64,000 nt of DNA from Pseudodonghicola sp048268305 (GCF_048268305.1 NZ_JBLWVT010000006.1:1-64000), one strand, 5' to 3'. Positions 51,931 through 63,492 are shown, counted from the first letter of the stretch. Made by a program: numbers and translations. Notes: generated from the letters alone by a model not told the origin.

Positions 51931-52356
51931 ATGTCCGTCACCTACCGCATCCTTCCGGACCGCGGCCTGGTCTATGTCCGCTACGAAGGCTTCACCCGGC
52001 TCGATGACACATTGAGGGTCTTCGCCGACTATGCCGCCGACCCGCTGGCACGGCCGGGGCAGAAACAGCTTGTCGATCTCTCGGCCGTCACCGGCTTCGA
52101 ACAGGATTTCACCAAGCTCATGCAGGTTCAGGCGCAGAAGGTCGATGTCTTCGCCGCCGGCGGCGTGCAGACGCTGATGGTCTATTACGCGCCGACGCCG
52201 CTGGGGCGCGATCTGGCGGCGCTTGCATTGCGCTCGTGGGAGCCTTTCGACTCAGTCGTGGCGCTGATCCAGGAGGATGAGGCGCAATCGCTGGAGTTGC
52301 TGGGCCAACGCGAACGCAGTTTCGCCGAACTGCTCCAGCACGCGCGCGAGGAGTGA
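51931..52356 (+). CDS. Hypothetical protein, SpoIIAA-like (STAS/SEC14-type) fold possible
   Basis: The 141-aa protein has the strand-rich opening YRILPDRGLVYVRYEGFTRLDD and then helical segments (DDTLRVFADYAADPLARPGQKQLVDLSAV), a pattern that suggests the SpoIIAA-like or STAS-type fold. There is no signal peptide, so it is cytosolic. No catalytic motif is visible. I start it at ATG 51931. It probably has its own promoter after the mmsA terminator. Confidence 0.6.
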   Translation: MSVTYRILPDRGLVYVRYEGFTRLDDTLRVFADYAADPLARPGQKQLVDLSAVTGFEQDFTKLMQVQAQKVDVFAAGGVQTLMVYYAPTPLGRDLAALALRSWEPFDSVVALIQEDEAQSLELLGQRERSFAELLQHAREE

Positions 52357-52522
52357 TCTGCCCGGCCGATCCGGCCCCGGCCTGCCGAAACCTGCGCCAA
52401 TCCCCCCACACGATCCCTAACAAAGCCGTGAGATGGCACCGAAAGCCGTCGGTCACCTCTGGCCTGTATCGGGGAAATTGAATACATCTGAGCCACCCCG
52501 TGATTTTATGAGGTACGAGCAC

Positions 52523-53122
52523 ATGTCCAGTACACGCATTACCCGCCGCAGCGCGCTTCTTGGCGCTGCCGTGACCCTGGCGACGCCGGCCCTGCTGCGC
52601 GCCCAGTCGAGCGACGCCTTCCCGCAGAGCGAGGAACCGATCCGCGATCAGTTCCCGGTGCGCCGCAATATCTCCGCCTTCCGCGAACAGCATTGGGAAG
52701 ATCACTTCGACAGGCTCGGGGTGGGTTGCCTGCTGGCCGATATCGGCAGCCGCTGCGTCCACTACTGGGGCGGCGATGGGCAGACCTATCGGCTTTACCC
52801 CTCTTCCGTGCCGATGAGCGAAGAGCTGACGCGCCGCGGCTATACCGAAGTCGTGCGCAAGGCTGAAAATCCGACCTGGACGCCGACCCCCTCGATGCGC
52901 GAGCGCGACCCCTCGCTGCCGCTCAGGATGGATGGCGGCGTCGGCAACCCGCTGGGCACCCGCGCCATGTATCTGAGCTGGCCGGCCTATCTGGTCCACG
53001 GCACCCATGACACCCGCAAGATCGGCCGTCAAAGCTCCTCGGGCTGCATCGGGCTCTACAACCAGCATGTGGAACAGCTCTATCCGATGGTGCAGATCGG
53101 CACCCAGGTGCGGCTGCTCTAA
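52523..53122 (+). CDS. Exported L,D-transpeptidase (YkuD) with altered active-site loop
   Basis: The 199-aa protein has a Tat-like signal (TRRSALLGAAVTLATPALLRAQ). The YkuD domain keeps the catalytic His (HGTHDTRKIGR) and Cys (SSSGCIGLYN), but where the family usually has an Arg after Gly-Cys-Val/Ile this protein has Gly. L,D-transpeptidases make 3-3 cross-links in peptidoglycan or attach outer-membrane proteins to it. I start it at ATG 52523, preceded by GAGGTACGAGC. The altered residue could change activity or partner choice. Confidence 0.85.
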   Translation: MSSTRITRRSALLGAAVTLATPALLRAQSSDAFPQSEEPIRDQFPVRRNISAFREQHWEDHFDRLGVGCLLADIGSRCVHYWGGDGQTYRLYPSSVPMSEELTRRGYTEVVRKAENPTWTPTPSMRERDPSLPLRMDGGVGNPLGTRAMYLSWPAYLVHGTHDTRKIGRQSSSGCIGLYNQHVEQLYPMVQIGTQVRLL

Positions 53123-53218
53123 TCCGGCCCAAGACCGGAAGACAGGCAGAGATACAGGCAATCAGGGCGGTCCATCGGGCCGCCCGTTTCCGTTGTGGCA
53201 AGGCCATCGACGCGCCTG

Positions 53219-53263
53219 CGGCGCGTGCCTCCGGCGGGGATATTTGCAGCTAGAAAAAGGCGG
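53219..53263 (+). repeat. Intergenic hairpin-plus-box repeat, copy 2
   Basis: A GC hairpin (ACGCGCC-TGC-GGCGCGT, near 53211-53227) is followed by the 27-nt box at 53237-53263, identical to the one at 12939-12965, core GATATTTGCAGCTAGAAAAA. It lies between convergent genes. Confidence 0.85.
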
Positions 53264-53274
53264 GGGACACTCCC

Positions 53275-54135
53275 CTAGCGCTTGCGCATCCAGAAGCTCT
53301 GCGCCCGCCCCTCGGCCAGGAACGGCAGCGCCGCCACCGCGCCGGGCCGCGCGCGTTGCAGGTAATGGCCGGGCCAGAGGATGTCATAGCCGCCGCCCTG
53401 CAACAGCGCGTGCAGCAGGTATTGCTCACCCCAGCCGGGGCAGTCGTAGAAGAACCGCTTGGGGTATTCATAGGGCAGGAAGACGTCGTGGACGTGGATC
53501 ACCACGCCGGGCGCCAGCGCGGGCAGGATCCGGCAGAACAGATGCGCCACATCGTTGCTGACCCGCACCAGATGGCTCGAGTCGATGAAAAGCACATCCC
53601 CCGCCTCCAGCGCCGCGAAGATCGCCGGATCGGCGGCCTCGACCGGGGCCTGTTCGAAGCGGTCGATCACCCCGGCGATATCGGCCCGCGGCCAGGGGTC
53701 GATCGCCGTCAGCTCGGTCTGGAACCCGCCGTCCAGGACCGCCTGCCGGGTGATACGGGTGGAATTGCCGCAGCCGACCTCGACCACCCGGCGGGGGGCG
53801 AAGCGGCGGATCATCAGATAGAGCGCCTCGGCATCCGGGCGGTCGAAATAGCCGTTGCCGGCGCGATAACCGGTTGTGGTTCCCTCGGGCGCCATCAGAT
53901 CGGCAAGCGCGGCCTGGTGGGTGTGATAGGCCTCGACCAAGGGAGAGAGATCAAACCCCTCCATCCCCGGCGACAGCGCATAGGCGGGGCCATCGAGCCC
54001 GCCCCGCGCCTCGAAGGCGCGAAGCCGCGCCTGCTCGTCCTCCTGCTCGCCCAGGACACGCGCCAGCCGCCGCCGCCGGGTCGGGTCGAGACCGTCGATC
54101 AGCGTCATCAAGTCGGGAGGGGACGGCTTGGCCAT
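53275..54135 (-). CDS. Class I SAM-dependent methyltransferase-like protein
   Basis: The 286-aa protein has a Rossmann-type SAM-binding segment VVEVGCGNSTRITRQAVLD near residue 115, an acidic second motif TAIDPWPRAD, and the Asp-Ser-Ser of DVLFIDSSHLVRVSNDV near residue 180 with HDVFLPYEYP further on, which match the Methyltransf_24 type. N-terminal residues 1-75 are unmatched. The substrate is unknown. I start it at ATG 54135, which has GGAG eight bases upstream, rather than at 54150. Confidence 0.75.
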   Translation of the reverse strand: MAKPSPPDLMTLIDGLDPTRRRRLARVLGEQEDEQARLRAFEARGGLDGPAYALSPGMEGFDLSPLVEAYHTHQAALADLMAPEGTTTGYRAGNGYFDRPDAEALYLMIRRFAPRRVVEVGCGNSTRITRQAVLDGGFQTELTAIDPWPRADIAGVIDRFEQAPVEAADPAIFAALEAGDVLFIDSSHLVRVSNDVAHLFCRILPALAPGVVIHVHDVFLPYEYPKRFFYDCPGWGEQYLLHALLQGGGYDILWPGHYLQRARPGAVAALPFLAEGRAQSFWMRKR

Positions 54136-54513
54136 GCGCGGCAGCTCCATCTGGTTGCGAGCGAATTGCGGAGTTCTGCATAGCCCTGCCCGCCCCGGGG
54201 GCGCAACCGCCGATCGGCTGCCCCCGCAGCTTTTCGCTTGGCAGCGCGGCGCCGAGGGAGTTCACTGGAGCCGGGCGGACCCATGGCGGCAGAGTTCGAA
54301 CAGGATGCGCGACACTGGCGAAAGACGCCAAGAAAATTCAGAATTTTCTTGGCAGAATTCTTTGGAAGAATTTTGGTCGCGGGCCTTCGCCCTGTCGCCC
54401 GACAGCGGCATTTGCGCAAAGCCGATTTGCGGCAATGGGACTTGAAGCTGCGATCCTGCAAAGGCTAGGAATGAAACGACCGTTCAATTCACACGACCGA
54501 GGGGAGGCGTAGG
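54136..54513. other. Upstream region of the acyl-CoA dehydrogenase with palindromes
   Basis: This 378-bp divergent spacer contains no supported gene. It has two palindromes, described separately, and should hold the promoters of both divergent genes. Confidence 0.5.
54327..54372. promoter_or_regulatory. Two adjacent palindromes, candidate operators of the valine-catabolism genes
   Basis: GCCAAGAAAATTC (54327-54339) and GAATTTTCTTGGC (54341-54353) form a perfect 13-bp-arm palindrome with one central base. Three bases on, AATTCTT-TGG-AAGAATT (54356-54372) is a second, shorter one with the same AAGAA-half-site. The pair is 140-190 bp upstream of the acyl-CoA dehydrogenase. Confidence 0.6.
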
Positions 54514-55656
54514 GTGGATTTTGCACTGAGCGAGGAACAGAGCGCGATTTTCGACATGGCCCGCGACTTCGGGCAGGATCGGATCGCCCCCCATGCCCGA
54601 ACCTGGGAAGCCGCGGGCACCATTCCGAAAGACCTCTGGCCGGAAGTGGGCGAACTGGGCTTTGGCGGGCTCTATGTCTCGGAGGCCTCGGGCGGCGCCG
54701 GGCTCAGCCGGCTGGACGCGACCCTGGTGTTCGAGGCGCTGTCGATGGCCTGCCCCTCGGTCGCGGCCTTCCTGTCGATCCACAACATGTGCGCCAAGAT
54801 GATCGACAGTTTCGGCAGCGACGACCTGAAGGCGCGCGTGCTGGCCGATGCGGTCAGCATGAAGACGGTGCTGTCCTATTGCCTGACCGAACCGGGATCG
54901 GGATCGGATGCCGCCGCGCTGAAGACCCGGGCGGAGAAGACCAATGCCGGCTATGTGCTGAACGGCACCAAGGCCTTCATCTCCGGCGGCAGCTATTCCG
55001 ATGCCTATGTCTGCATGGTGCGCACCGGCGGCGACGGGCCCAAGGGGGTTTCCGCGCTTTATGTCGAGGACGGCGCCGCCGGGCTGAGTTTCGGCGGGCT
55101 CGAGGACAAGATGGGCTGGCGTGCCCAGCCCACCGCGCAGGTGCAGTTCGACGATTGCCAGGTGGCGGCGGAGAACCTGATCGGCATCGAGGGCGACGGC
55201 TTCAAATACGCCATGGCCGGGCTCGATGGCGGCCGGCTGAATATCTCGGCCTGCTCGCTCGGTGCGGCGCAGACCGCGCTGACCCAGACGCTGCAATATA
55301 TGTCCGAACGCAAGGCCTTCGGCCAGTCGATCGACCAGTTCCAGGCGCTGCAGTTCCGGCTGGCGGATATGGAGATCGAGCTGCAGGCGGCCCGCACCTT
55401 CCTGCGCCAGGCGGCGTGGAAACTGGACCAGGGCGCGCCGGACGCCACCAAGTTCTGCGCCATGGCGAAGAAATTCGTCACCGAGGCCGGATCGAAGGTG
55501 GTGGACCAGTGTCTGCAGCTGCATGGTGGCTATGGCTATCTGGCCGATTACGGGATCGAGAAGCTTGTCCGCGACCTGCGGGTGCATCAGATCCTCGAAG
55601 GCACCAACGAGATCATGCGCGTGATCGTGGCGCGCCACCTGCTGGCCAACCGCTGA
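54514..55656 (+). CDS. Acyl-CoA dehydrogenase (isobutyryl-CoA dehydrogenase-like)
   Basis: The 380-aa flavoenzyme has the acyl-CoA dehydrogenase fold: YCLTEPGSGSDAAALKTRA near residue 127 (FAD and substrate), FISGGSYSDAYVCMVRT, and the active-site base region in YLADYGIEKLVRDLRVHQILEGTNEIMR near residue 345. The context with 3-hydroxyisobutyryl-CoA hydrolase directly downstream suggests isobutyryl-CoA as substrate in valine degradation, but short-branched-chain specificity is inferred. It starts at GTG 54514 (MDFALSEEQ) behind GAGGGGAGGCG. The next gene begins 11 bp after its stop. Confidence 0.9.
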   Translation: MDFALSEEQSAIFDMARDFGQDRIAPHARTWEAAGTIPKDLWPEVGELGFGGLYVSEASGGAGLSRLDATLVFEALSMACPSVAAFLSIHNMCAKMIDSFGSDDLKARVLADAVSMKTVLSYCLTEPGSGSDAAALKTRAEKTNAGYVLNGTKAFISGGSYSDAYVCMVRTGGDGPKGVSALYVEDGAAGLSFGGLEDKMGWRAQPTAQVQFDDCQVAAENLIGIEGDGFKYAMAGLDGGRLNISACSLGAAQTALTQTLQYMSERKAFGQSIDQFQALQFRLADMEIELQAARTFLRQAAWKLDQGAPDATKFCAMAKKFVTEAGSKVVDQCLQLHGGYGYLADYGIEKLVRDLRVHQILEGTNEIMRVIVARHLLANR

Positions 55657-55667
55657 AAGGCCCGACC

Positions 55668-57590
55668 ATGACCGACGATATCGACATCCGCGTCACCGGC
55701 CGCGCCGGCCGCGTCACCTTCACCCGGCCGCAGGCGCTGAACGCGCTGAGCTATGACATGTGCCTGGCGATCGAGGCCGCGATGCGGCAATGGGCCGAGG
55801 ACGACGCGGTGGCGCTGGTCATCATCGACGCGGTTGGTGACAAGGCCTTTTGCGCCGGCGGCGATGTGGCCGAGCTCTATCGCACCGGCATCACCGGCGA
55901 TTACAGCTATGCCCGCGACTTCTGGCGCGACGAATATCGGCTGAACGCCTATATCGCCGATTACCCCAAGCCGGTGGTCAGCCTGATGCAGGGCTTTACC
56001 ATGGGCGGCGGCGTTGGCATCGGCTGCCATGGCAGCCACCGGGTGGTTTGCGAGACCAGCCAGATCGCCATGCCCGAGGCCGGGATCGGTCTGATCCCCG
56101 ACGTCGGCGGCACTTATCTGTTGTCCCGCGCACCGGGGCGGATCGGCGAATACCTTGGGCTGACCGCGGCGCGAATGGGTCCGGGCGATGCCATCCTGGC
56201 AGGCTTTGCCGATCACTATATCCCGCGCGACGCCTGGGGCGATCTGATCCAGGAGCTGGAGGCCTCGGGCGATGCTGCACGTGTGGCGGCCCATGCGGCC
56301 GAGGCGCCGCAAGGCGCGCTCGCCCAGCATCGGGCCGAGATCGACCGGCTGTTCGCCGACCGGACATTGGCCGAGATCGTCGCCACGCTCGACGCGGCGG
56401 AGGGGGAGATCGCCACCAGCGCGAGCAAGGCGGTCCACCGCAATTCGCCGCTGTCGATGGCCTGCACGCTGGAGATGCTGGCCCGCCTGCGCCTTGAGGA
56501 GGCCACCATCCGCCAGGCGCTGGAGCTGGAATATCGCTTTACCTGGCGGTCGCAGCCGGAAAGCGATTTCCTGGAAGGCGTGCGGGCGCAGCTGATCGAC
56601 AAGGATCGCAATCCGCAGTGGCGCCACAGCCTTGAAACGCTGCCCGCGGCGGCGGTGGAAGACATGCTCGCACCGCTGGGAGAGGCGGCGCTGACGTTCA
56701 AAGGGGAGGAGAGGATGATGAAGATCGGATTTATCGGGCTTGGCAACATGGGCGGGCCGATGGCGGCCAATCTGGCCAAGGCCGGGCATGAGGTGACCGG
56801 GTTCGACATGGCCCCGGTGCAGATCGACGGCGTGACCATGGCCGGATCGGCGGCCGAGGCCGCCACAGGCGCCGATGTGGTGATCACCATGCTGCCCAAT
56901 GGCGCCATCCTGCGCGACGTGGCGGCACAGGTGATCCCGGCGATGACGGCAGGCGCCTGCCTGGTCGATTGCTCCACCGTCGATGTGGACAGCGCCCGGG
57001 CGGTCGCGGCCGAAGCCGAGGCCGCCGGGCTTCTGGCGGTGGATGCGCCGGTCTCGGGCGGCGTCGGCGGCGCCACCGCCGGCACGTTGACCTTCATGGC
57101 CGGCGGTTCGGATCAGGCTTTCGCGGTTGCCAAGCCGCTCTTTGACATCATGGGGCAGAAGGCGGTGCATTGCGGCGACGCCGGTGCCGGTCAGGCCGCC
57201 AAGATCTGCAACAACATGATCCTCGGCGTCACCATGATCGCCACCTGCGAGGCCTTTGCGCTGGCCGACAAGCTGGGGCTCGACCGGCAAAAGATGTTCG
57301 ACGTGGTCTCTACCTCCTCGGGCTATAGCTGGACGATGAACGCCTATTGCCCCGCCCCCGGTGTCGGCCCGCAAAGCCCGGCGGACAACGGCTATAAACC
57401 CGGTTTCGCCTCGGAACTGATGCTGAAGGATCTGCGGCTCAGCCAGCAGGCGGCCGAAAGCGCCGATGCCGACACCCCGATGGGGGCGCTGGCGCAGCAG
57501 CTCTATGCCCAATTCGTCGAGACCGAGGACGGCAAGGGCATGGATTTCAGCGCCATGCTGCCCCGGTTCGAAAAGCGTCACCGCGAATAA
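55668..57590 (+). CDS. mmsB: Fused 3-hydroxyisobutyryl-CoA hydrolase / 3-hydroxyisobutyrate dehydrogenase
   Basis: One open frame of 640 aa joins two normally separate valine-catabolism enzymes. Residues 1-345 are a crotonase-fold 3-hydroxyisobutyryl-CoA hydrolase: FCAGGDVAELY near 62, FTMGGGVGIGCHGSHRV near 110, and MPEAGIGLIPDVGGTYLLSR near 137. Residues 350-640 are an NAD-dependent 3-hydroxyisobutyrate dehydrogenase: KIGFIGLGNMGGPMAANLAK, APVSGGVGGATAGTLTFMAGG and the catalytic Lys in GAGQAAKICNNMILG. The joint reads LTFKGEERMMKIG, and its codons contain GGGGAGGAGAGG, a ribosome binding site, before ATG 56715/56718. Both enzymes act consecutively. The second may also be made alone by internal initiation. 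The gene symbol refers to the second half. Confidence 0.88.
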   Translation: MTDDIDIRVTGRAGRVTFTRPQALNALSYDMCLAIEAAMRQWAEDDAVALVIIDAVGDKAFCAGGDVAELYRTGITGDYSYARDFWRDEYRLNAYIADYPKPVVSLMQGFTMGGGVGIGCHGSHRVVCETSQIAMPEAGIGLIPDVGGTYLLSRAPGRIGEYLGLTAARMGPGDAILAGFADHYIPRDAWGDLIQELEASGDAARVAAHAAEAPQGALAQHRAEIDRLFADRTLAEIVATLDAAEGEIATSASKAVHRNSPLSMACTLEMLARLRLEEATIRQALELEYRFTWRSQPESDFLEGVRAQLIDKDRNPQWRHSLETLPAAAVEDMLAPLGEAALTFKGEERMMKIGFIGLGNMGGPMAANLAKAGHEVTGFDMAPVQIDGVTMAGSAAEAATGADVVITMLPNGAILRDVAAQVIPAMTAGACLVDCSTVDVDSARAVAAEAEAAGLLAVDAPVSGGVGGATAGTLTFMAGGSDQAFAVAKPLFDIMGQKAVHCGDAGAGQAAKICNNMILGVTMIATCEAFALADKLGLDRQKMFDVVSTSSGYSWTMNAYCPAPGVGPQSPADNGYKPGFASELMLKDLRLSQQAAESADADTPMGALAQQLYAQFVETEDGKGMDFSAMLPRFEKRHRE

Positions 57591-57601
57591 TTCCCAAAGA
57601 C

Positions 57602-57636
57602 AAAGGCCGCCGCAGCCCCTTGCCGGCGGCCTTTCG
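57602..57636 (+). terminator. Terminator of the valine-catabolism operon
   Basis: AAAGGCCGCCG (57602-57612) pairs with CGGCGGCCTTT (57624-57634). The T run is short, but the hairpin is 12 bp after the stop of the fusion gene. Confidence 0.8.
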
Positions 57637-57763
57637 CCCAAAACACCCTGGGTTTCGCGTGAAATCCGGCGGCAGACCGCCGGCGCGCCTGCCTCCCCGC
57701 CTTTGCCCCTTGGCAGCCTGCCGCGACAGCGTCAGATCCCGGGCAGCTAACGGAGGTACAGCC

Positions 57764-58081
57764 ATGCGCAAGACAATCCCGATCCTGGCCGCCGCCCTGC
57801 TGGCGCTGGCCCCGCTGACCGCCGAGGCCGGCGGTGCCAAGGGCTGCCCGCCCGGGCTGGCGAAGAAGCAGAACGGTTGCCTGCCACCGGGCCAGGCGCA
57901 GAAGATCTATGGCCGGGGTGATGTCATCAGCGGCGATTACATCGTGATCGGCAATCCCGGGCGCTATGGGCTCGATCCCAACCAGAGCTATTACCGGGTG
58001 GGCGATTACATCTATCGCGTCGACCCCGACACCAGAAAGGTGCTGAACCTGATCGGCGCCGTGGCGGCGATTCTGAACTGA
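57764..58081 (+). CDS. Small exported RcnB-like protein
   Basis: The 105-aa protein has a signal peptide (KTIPILAAALLALAPLTAEA) and the motif CPPGLAKKQNGCLPPGQAQK, followed by a short beta-rich section with DYIVIGNPGRYGLDP and DYIYRVDPDTRKVLNLIGAVAAIL. The last part matches the RcnB/YraP-like family often called Ni/Co homeostasis protein RcnB, though the metal role is not shown here. ATG 57764 is behind AACGGAGGTACAGCC. Confidence 0.75.
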   Translation: MRKTIPILAAALLALAPLTAEAGGAKGCPPGLAKKQNGCLPPGQAQKIYGRGDVISGDYIVIGNPGRYGLDPNQSYYRVGDYIYRVDPDTRKVLNLIGAVAAILN

Positions 58082-58364
58082 GCCGCGGCGCCGGTCGCAA
58101 GCCTTTGAAGTGAAAAGATAGGGCGTCCCGCGGATCGGATCGGGCTCGGGTCGAGCATCCGCAGGGCGTCCAGCTTGCATCGGGTCCCATCTCGCCTATG
58201 ATCGGCGGCAGTTTCATGCGGTGTTATCAGGCCCCCATGCCGTCAGCGGACCGAACCATCTGAATAACGCCCTGCGTTTTGAACCGGGGCAGTCGCGCGT
58301 CGCCCTTGGCGGCAGCGTCGTTTTCGCCTGCGCGCGAACACTCAAGACATTCAGAGACCCGCAA

Positions 58365-59000
58365 ATGAAAAACCACTTCGAAAGCCCCTTCCGCGGCGTG
58401 ACGCTCGACAAGCAGGTCACCAACCCGAACATCATTGTCGGACGGTTCAGCTACTATTCGGGCTACTATCACGGCCACAGCTTCGACGACTGCGCCCGAT
58501 ACCTCTTGCCGGACGAAGGCATTGACCGCCTGGTGATCGGCAGTTTCTGTTCCATCGGATCGGGGGCGGCCTTCATCATGGCGGGCAACCAGGGGCACCG
58601 GAACGACTGGATCAGCACCTTTCCCTTCTATTGGATGTCAGAGGTGCCGGCATTCGAAGGGGCCGCAAATGGCTTTCTCCCGGCTGGCGACACCGTGATC
58701 GGCAATGACGTCTGGATCGGCGCCGAGGCGATCATCCTGCCGGGGGTGACAATCGGCGATGGCGCGGTGATCGGCACGCGCGCGATGGTGACCCGCGATG
58801 TGGACCCCTATGCGATCGTCGGAGGCAACCCGGCCAGAGTCATCCGCAGGAGATTCGAGGACAGGATCGTCGCCCTTCTGCTTGAAATGAGATGGTGGGA
58901 CTGGTCCGAAGATCAGTTGCAGGGCGCAATGCCCATGCTGACCAGCGGCAATGTCGAACAGCTCCATGATCATTGGCGCGATCACATCCGCACGACCTGA
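58365..59000 (+). CDS. catB: Type B chloramphenicol O-acetyltransferase (xenobiotic acetyltransferase)
   Basis: The 211-aa protein matches the CatB/XAT family along its length: MKNHFESPFRGVTLDKQV at the start, NIIVGRFSYYSGYYHGHSFD near 22, VIGSFCSIGSGAAFIMAGNQGHR near 58, GNDVWIGAEAIILPGVTIGDGAVIGT in the left-handed beta-helix, and DPYAIVGGNPARVIRRRF. The catalytic His of the family lies in the GNQGHR segment. XAT proteins acetylate chloramphenicol or related hydroxylated compounds with acetyl-CoA. Base composition is chromosomal and no mobile element adjoins, so it may be a chromosomal determinant rather than a recent acquisition. Confidence 0.87.
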   Translation: MKNHFESPFRGVTLDKQVTNPNIIVGRFSYYSGYYHGHSFDDCARYLLPDEGIDRLVIGSFCSIGSGAAFIMAGNQGHRNDWISTFPFYWMSEVPAFEGAANGFLPAGDTVIGNDVWIGAEAIILPGVTIGDGAVIGTRAMVTRDVDPYAIVGGNPARVIRRRFEDRIVALLLEMRWWDWSEDQLQGAMPMLTSGNVEQLHDHWRDHIRTT

Positions 59001-59349
59001 TCGGATAGCCCTCGCCCTGCGCCGCCGGGCCATGCCCCGCGGCCAGGGCGGTTTCGGCCTCTCGCTGCGCCTTCTCGACCGGCGGCTCAGGCTATGGCAA
59101 GCGCGCCTCCCCCGGAGGGCAAACCTTCGGGCAAGACAGGAAACCACGGCTTCCCCCGATTTCGCCCCCTGCTTTGACGGAGGTTTCATCGGTCCGGGGG
59201 ATAGGCCTTGCCCCCGCCACCAAGGTGCGCCGCGCGCGATCCGGAGAATTTTCGCAACTCTTTCCCGCCGCGACGGCCGGGTCTTCATGCTTCCTTAAGC
59301 CGACCGCGCTGATATCGCAGGAGTGCATTAGCGTAACGGAGCAAGCCCA
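59001..59349. other. Spacer between catB and a DUF2892 gene
   Basis: These 349 bases hold no supported gene. CGCCCTG (59013-59019) and CAGGGCG (59044-59050) form the arms of a weak stem just after catB, possibly its terminator. The promoter of the DUF2892 gene should be near its start at 59350. Confidence 0.4.
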
Positions 59350-59550
59350 ATGTTTACCCCCAATATGAGCACCATCGACCGCATCGGGCGCATCCTTCTG
59401 GGGATCGCATTGCTGATCTGCTATACGGTCTTTTCCCCCGCGCGCGGCAGCGAGTTCTTTCTCCTCGGCCTCTTGCCGATGGCAACCGGGCTGATCGGCT
59501 ATTGCCCGCTTTACAGCCTGCTGAAACTGAACACCCGCAAGACCGAATAA
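59350..59550 (+). CDS. DUF2892 family small membrane protein
   Basis: The 66-aa protein has the family form: a short N-terminal STIDRIGRILLGIALLICYTVF with the first membrane helix, a second helix in FLLGLLPMATGLIGYCPLYSLL, and a basic tail (NTRKTE). The cysteine in GYCPLYSL is the family hallmark. Its function is not established; relatives are fused to or found beside rhodanese proteins. The gene is convergent with the patatin gene, three bases apart. Confidence 0.85.
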   Translation: MFTPNMSTIDRIGRILLGIALLICYTVFSPARGSEFFLLGLLPMATGLIGYCPLYSLLKLNTRKTE

Positions 59551-59553
59551 CGC

Positions 59554-60443
59554 CTAGCGCAGCAGCGCCGTGATCCGATCTTCGGCCGCGCGCGCAATCC
59601 GGGCGCCTTCGTCGATGGCATGGCCGGCGCGATAGAACTCCAGCGTCGACATGTCGGTGAGCTGCGCCGCCAGCGCCAGATCGGCCGGGTCCGCAGCCTC
59701 GCGGGTCTTGCGCAGATATTCCGTCATCACGTCGATCGAGGCCGAGACCACGTCGAAATAATCCGGCGCCATCGGCTCCTTGCTGCGTTCCGGCAGCATG
59801 CGGCGCAGCGGATCGGGAAGCTTGTCCAGCAGCTCCGGTGCGCTGAGCGCGGTCCAGAGCCGCCCCTCGGTGGGTTCCCACAGCGGCCCGCCGCCCTTGT
59901 CGTTGGGATTGACCGAGAGGATCCGCCCGGCCCCGAGCGCGCGGGCGGCAGAGACGGGAACCGGGTTGATCAGCCCACCGTCGAGCAGCCAGCGCCCCTC
60001 GACCCGATGCGGACAAAGGATCGCCGGCAAGGAGATCGAGGCGCGGACCGCATCGGCCAAAGACCCCTGGCGCAGCCAGACCTCGCGACCGGCGGCCATA
60101 TCAGTGGCGACGGCGGCATAGGGCACCTGCAAATCCTCGATCCGCTCCGGCAGGCCAAGATCGGCCAAAAGCTCCATGATCGCGCCGCCCCGCATCAGCC
60201 CGCTGCGATCGAACCGCAGGTCGATCATTCCCATGAAGCTGGTGGTGGTCAGCCCGCGGGCCCAATCCTCAAGCGCATCAAGCCGCCCGGCCGCCCAGGC
60301 GGCGCCGATCAGCGCCCCCATCGAACAGCCGGCAACCATCGCCGGCCGGGCGCCCAGACGCTCCAGCTCGCGCAGCACGCCAATGTGGCACCAGCCGCGG
60401 GCACCACCCGATCCCAGCGCCAGACCAAGCGGCTGCGGGCCGC

Positions 60444-60447
<4 letters not shown>
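59554..60447 (-). CDS. Patatin-like phospholipase (RssA-type)
   Basis: The 297-aa protein has the patatin catalytic dyad: the oxyanion loop GSGGARGWCHIGVLR near residue 12, the nucleophile elbow in GCSMGALIGA near residue 40 (GxSxG), and the Asp in LLDGGLINPVPV near residue 153. It hydrolyses phospholipids or acylglycerols. Its ATG overlaps the uvrA stop by four bases, so the two genes may be transcribed together. The likely cellular role is membrane lipid turnover. Confidence 0.88.
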
Positions 60448-63308
<2,861 letters not shown>

Positions 63309-63372
63309 GACATCCCCGCAAAACCTGCCCCAGAGATAGGCGAGCGCGGCCGAGTCTCCAACCCAAAAGAGT

Positions 63373-63387
63373 GAACGTAAGGTGAAC
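63373..63387 (-). promoter_or_regulatory. SOS box (LexA operator) upstream of uvrA
   Basis: GAAC-N7-GAAC occupies 63373-63387, the same spacing and half-sites as in front of lexA (39892-39906). It lies 65 bp upstream of the uvrA start and would repress uvrA until DNA damage. It is also upstream of the divergent rhodanese gene at 63493. Confidence 0.85.
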
Positions 63388-63492
63388 AATCGCCGTTTTG
63401 CGTTTCGGAGACATTGTATTCCAAATCTCGAATGTTATATCGCAGGCGACTGGCCGGGAGGCGGCCGAGAGACTGAGGAAAGGCACCAGAGA

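Noticed and set aside
54290..54320. A segment with GTTCGAAC resembling a tRNA T-arm
   Set aside because: No acceptor stem, anticodon stem or D-arm can be formed around it.
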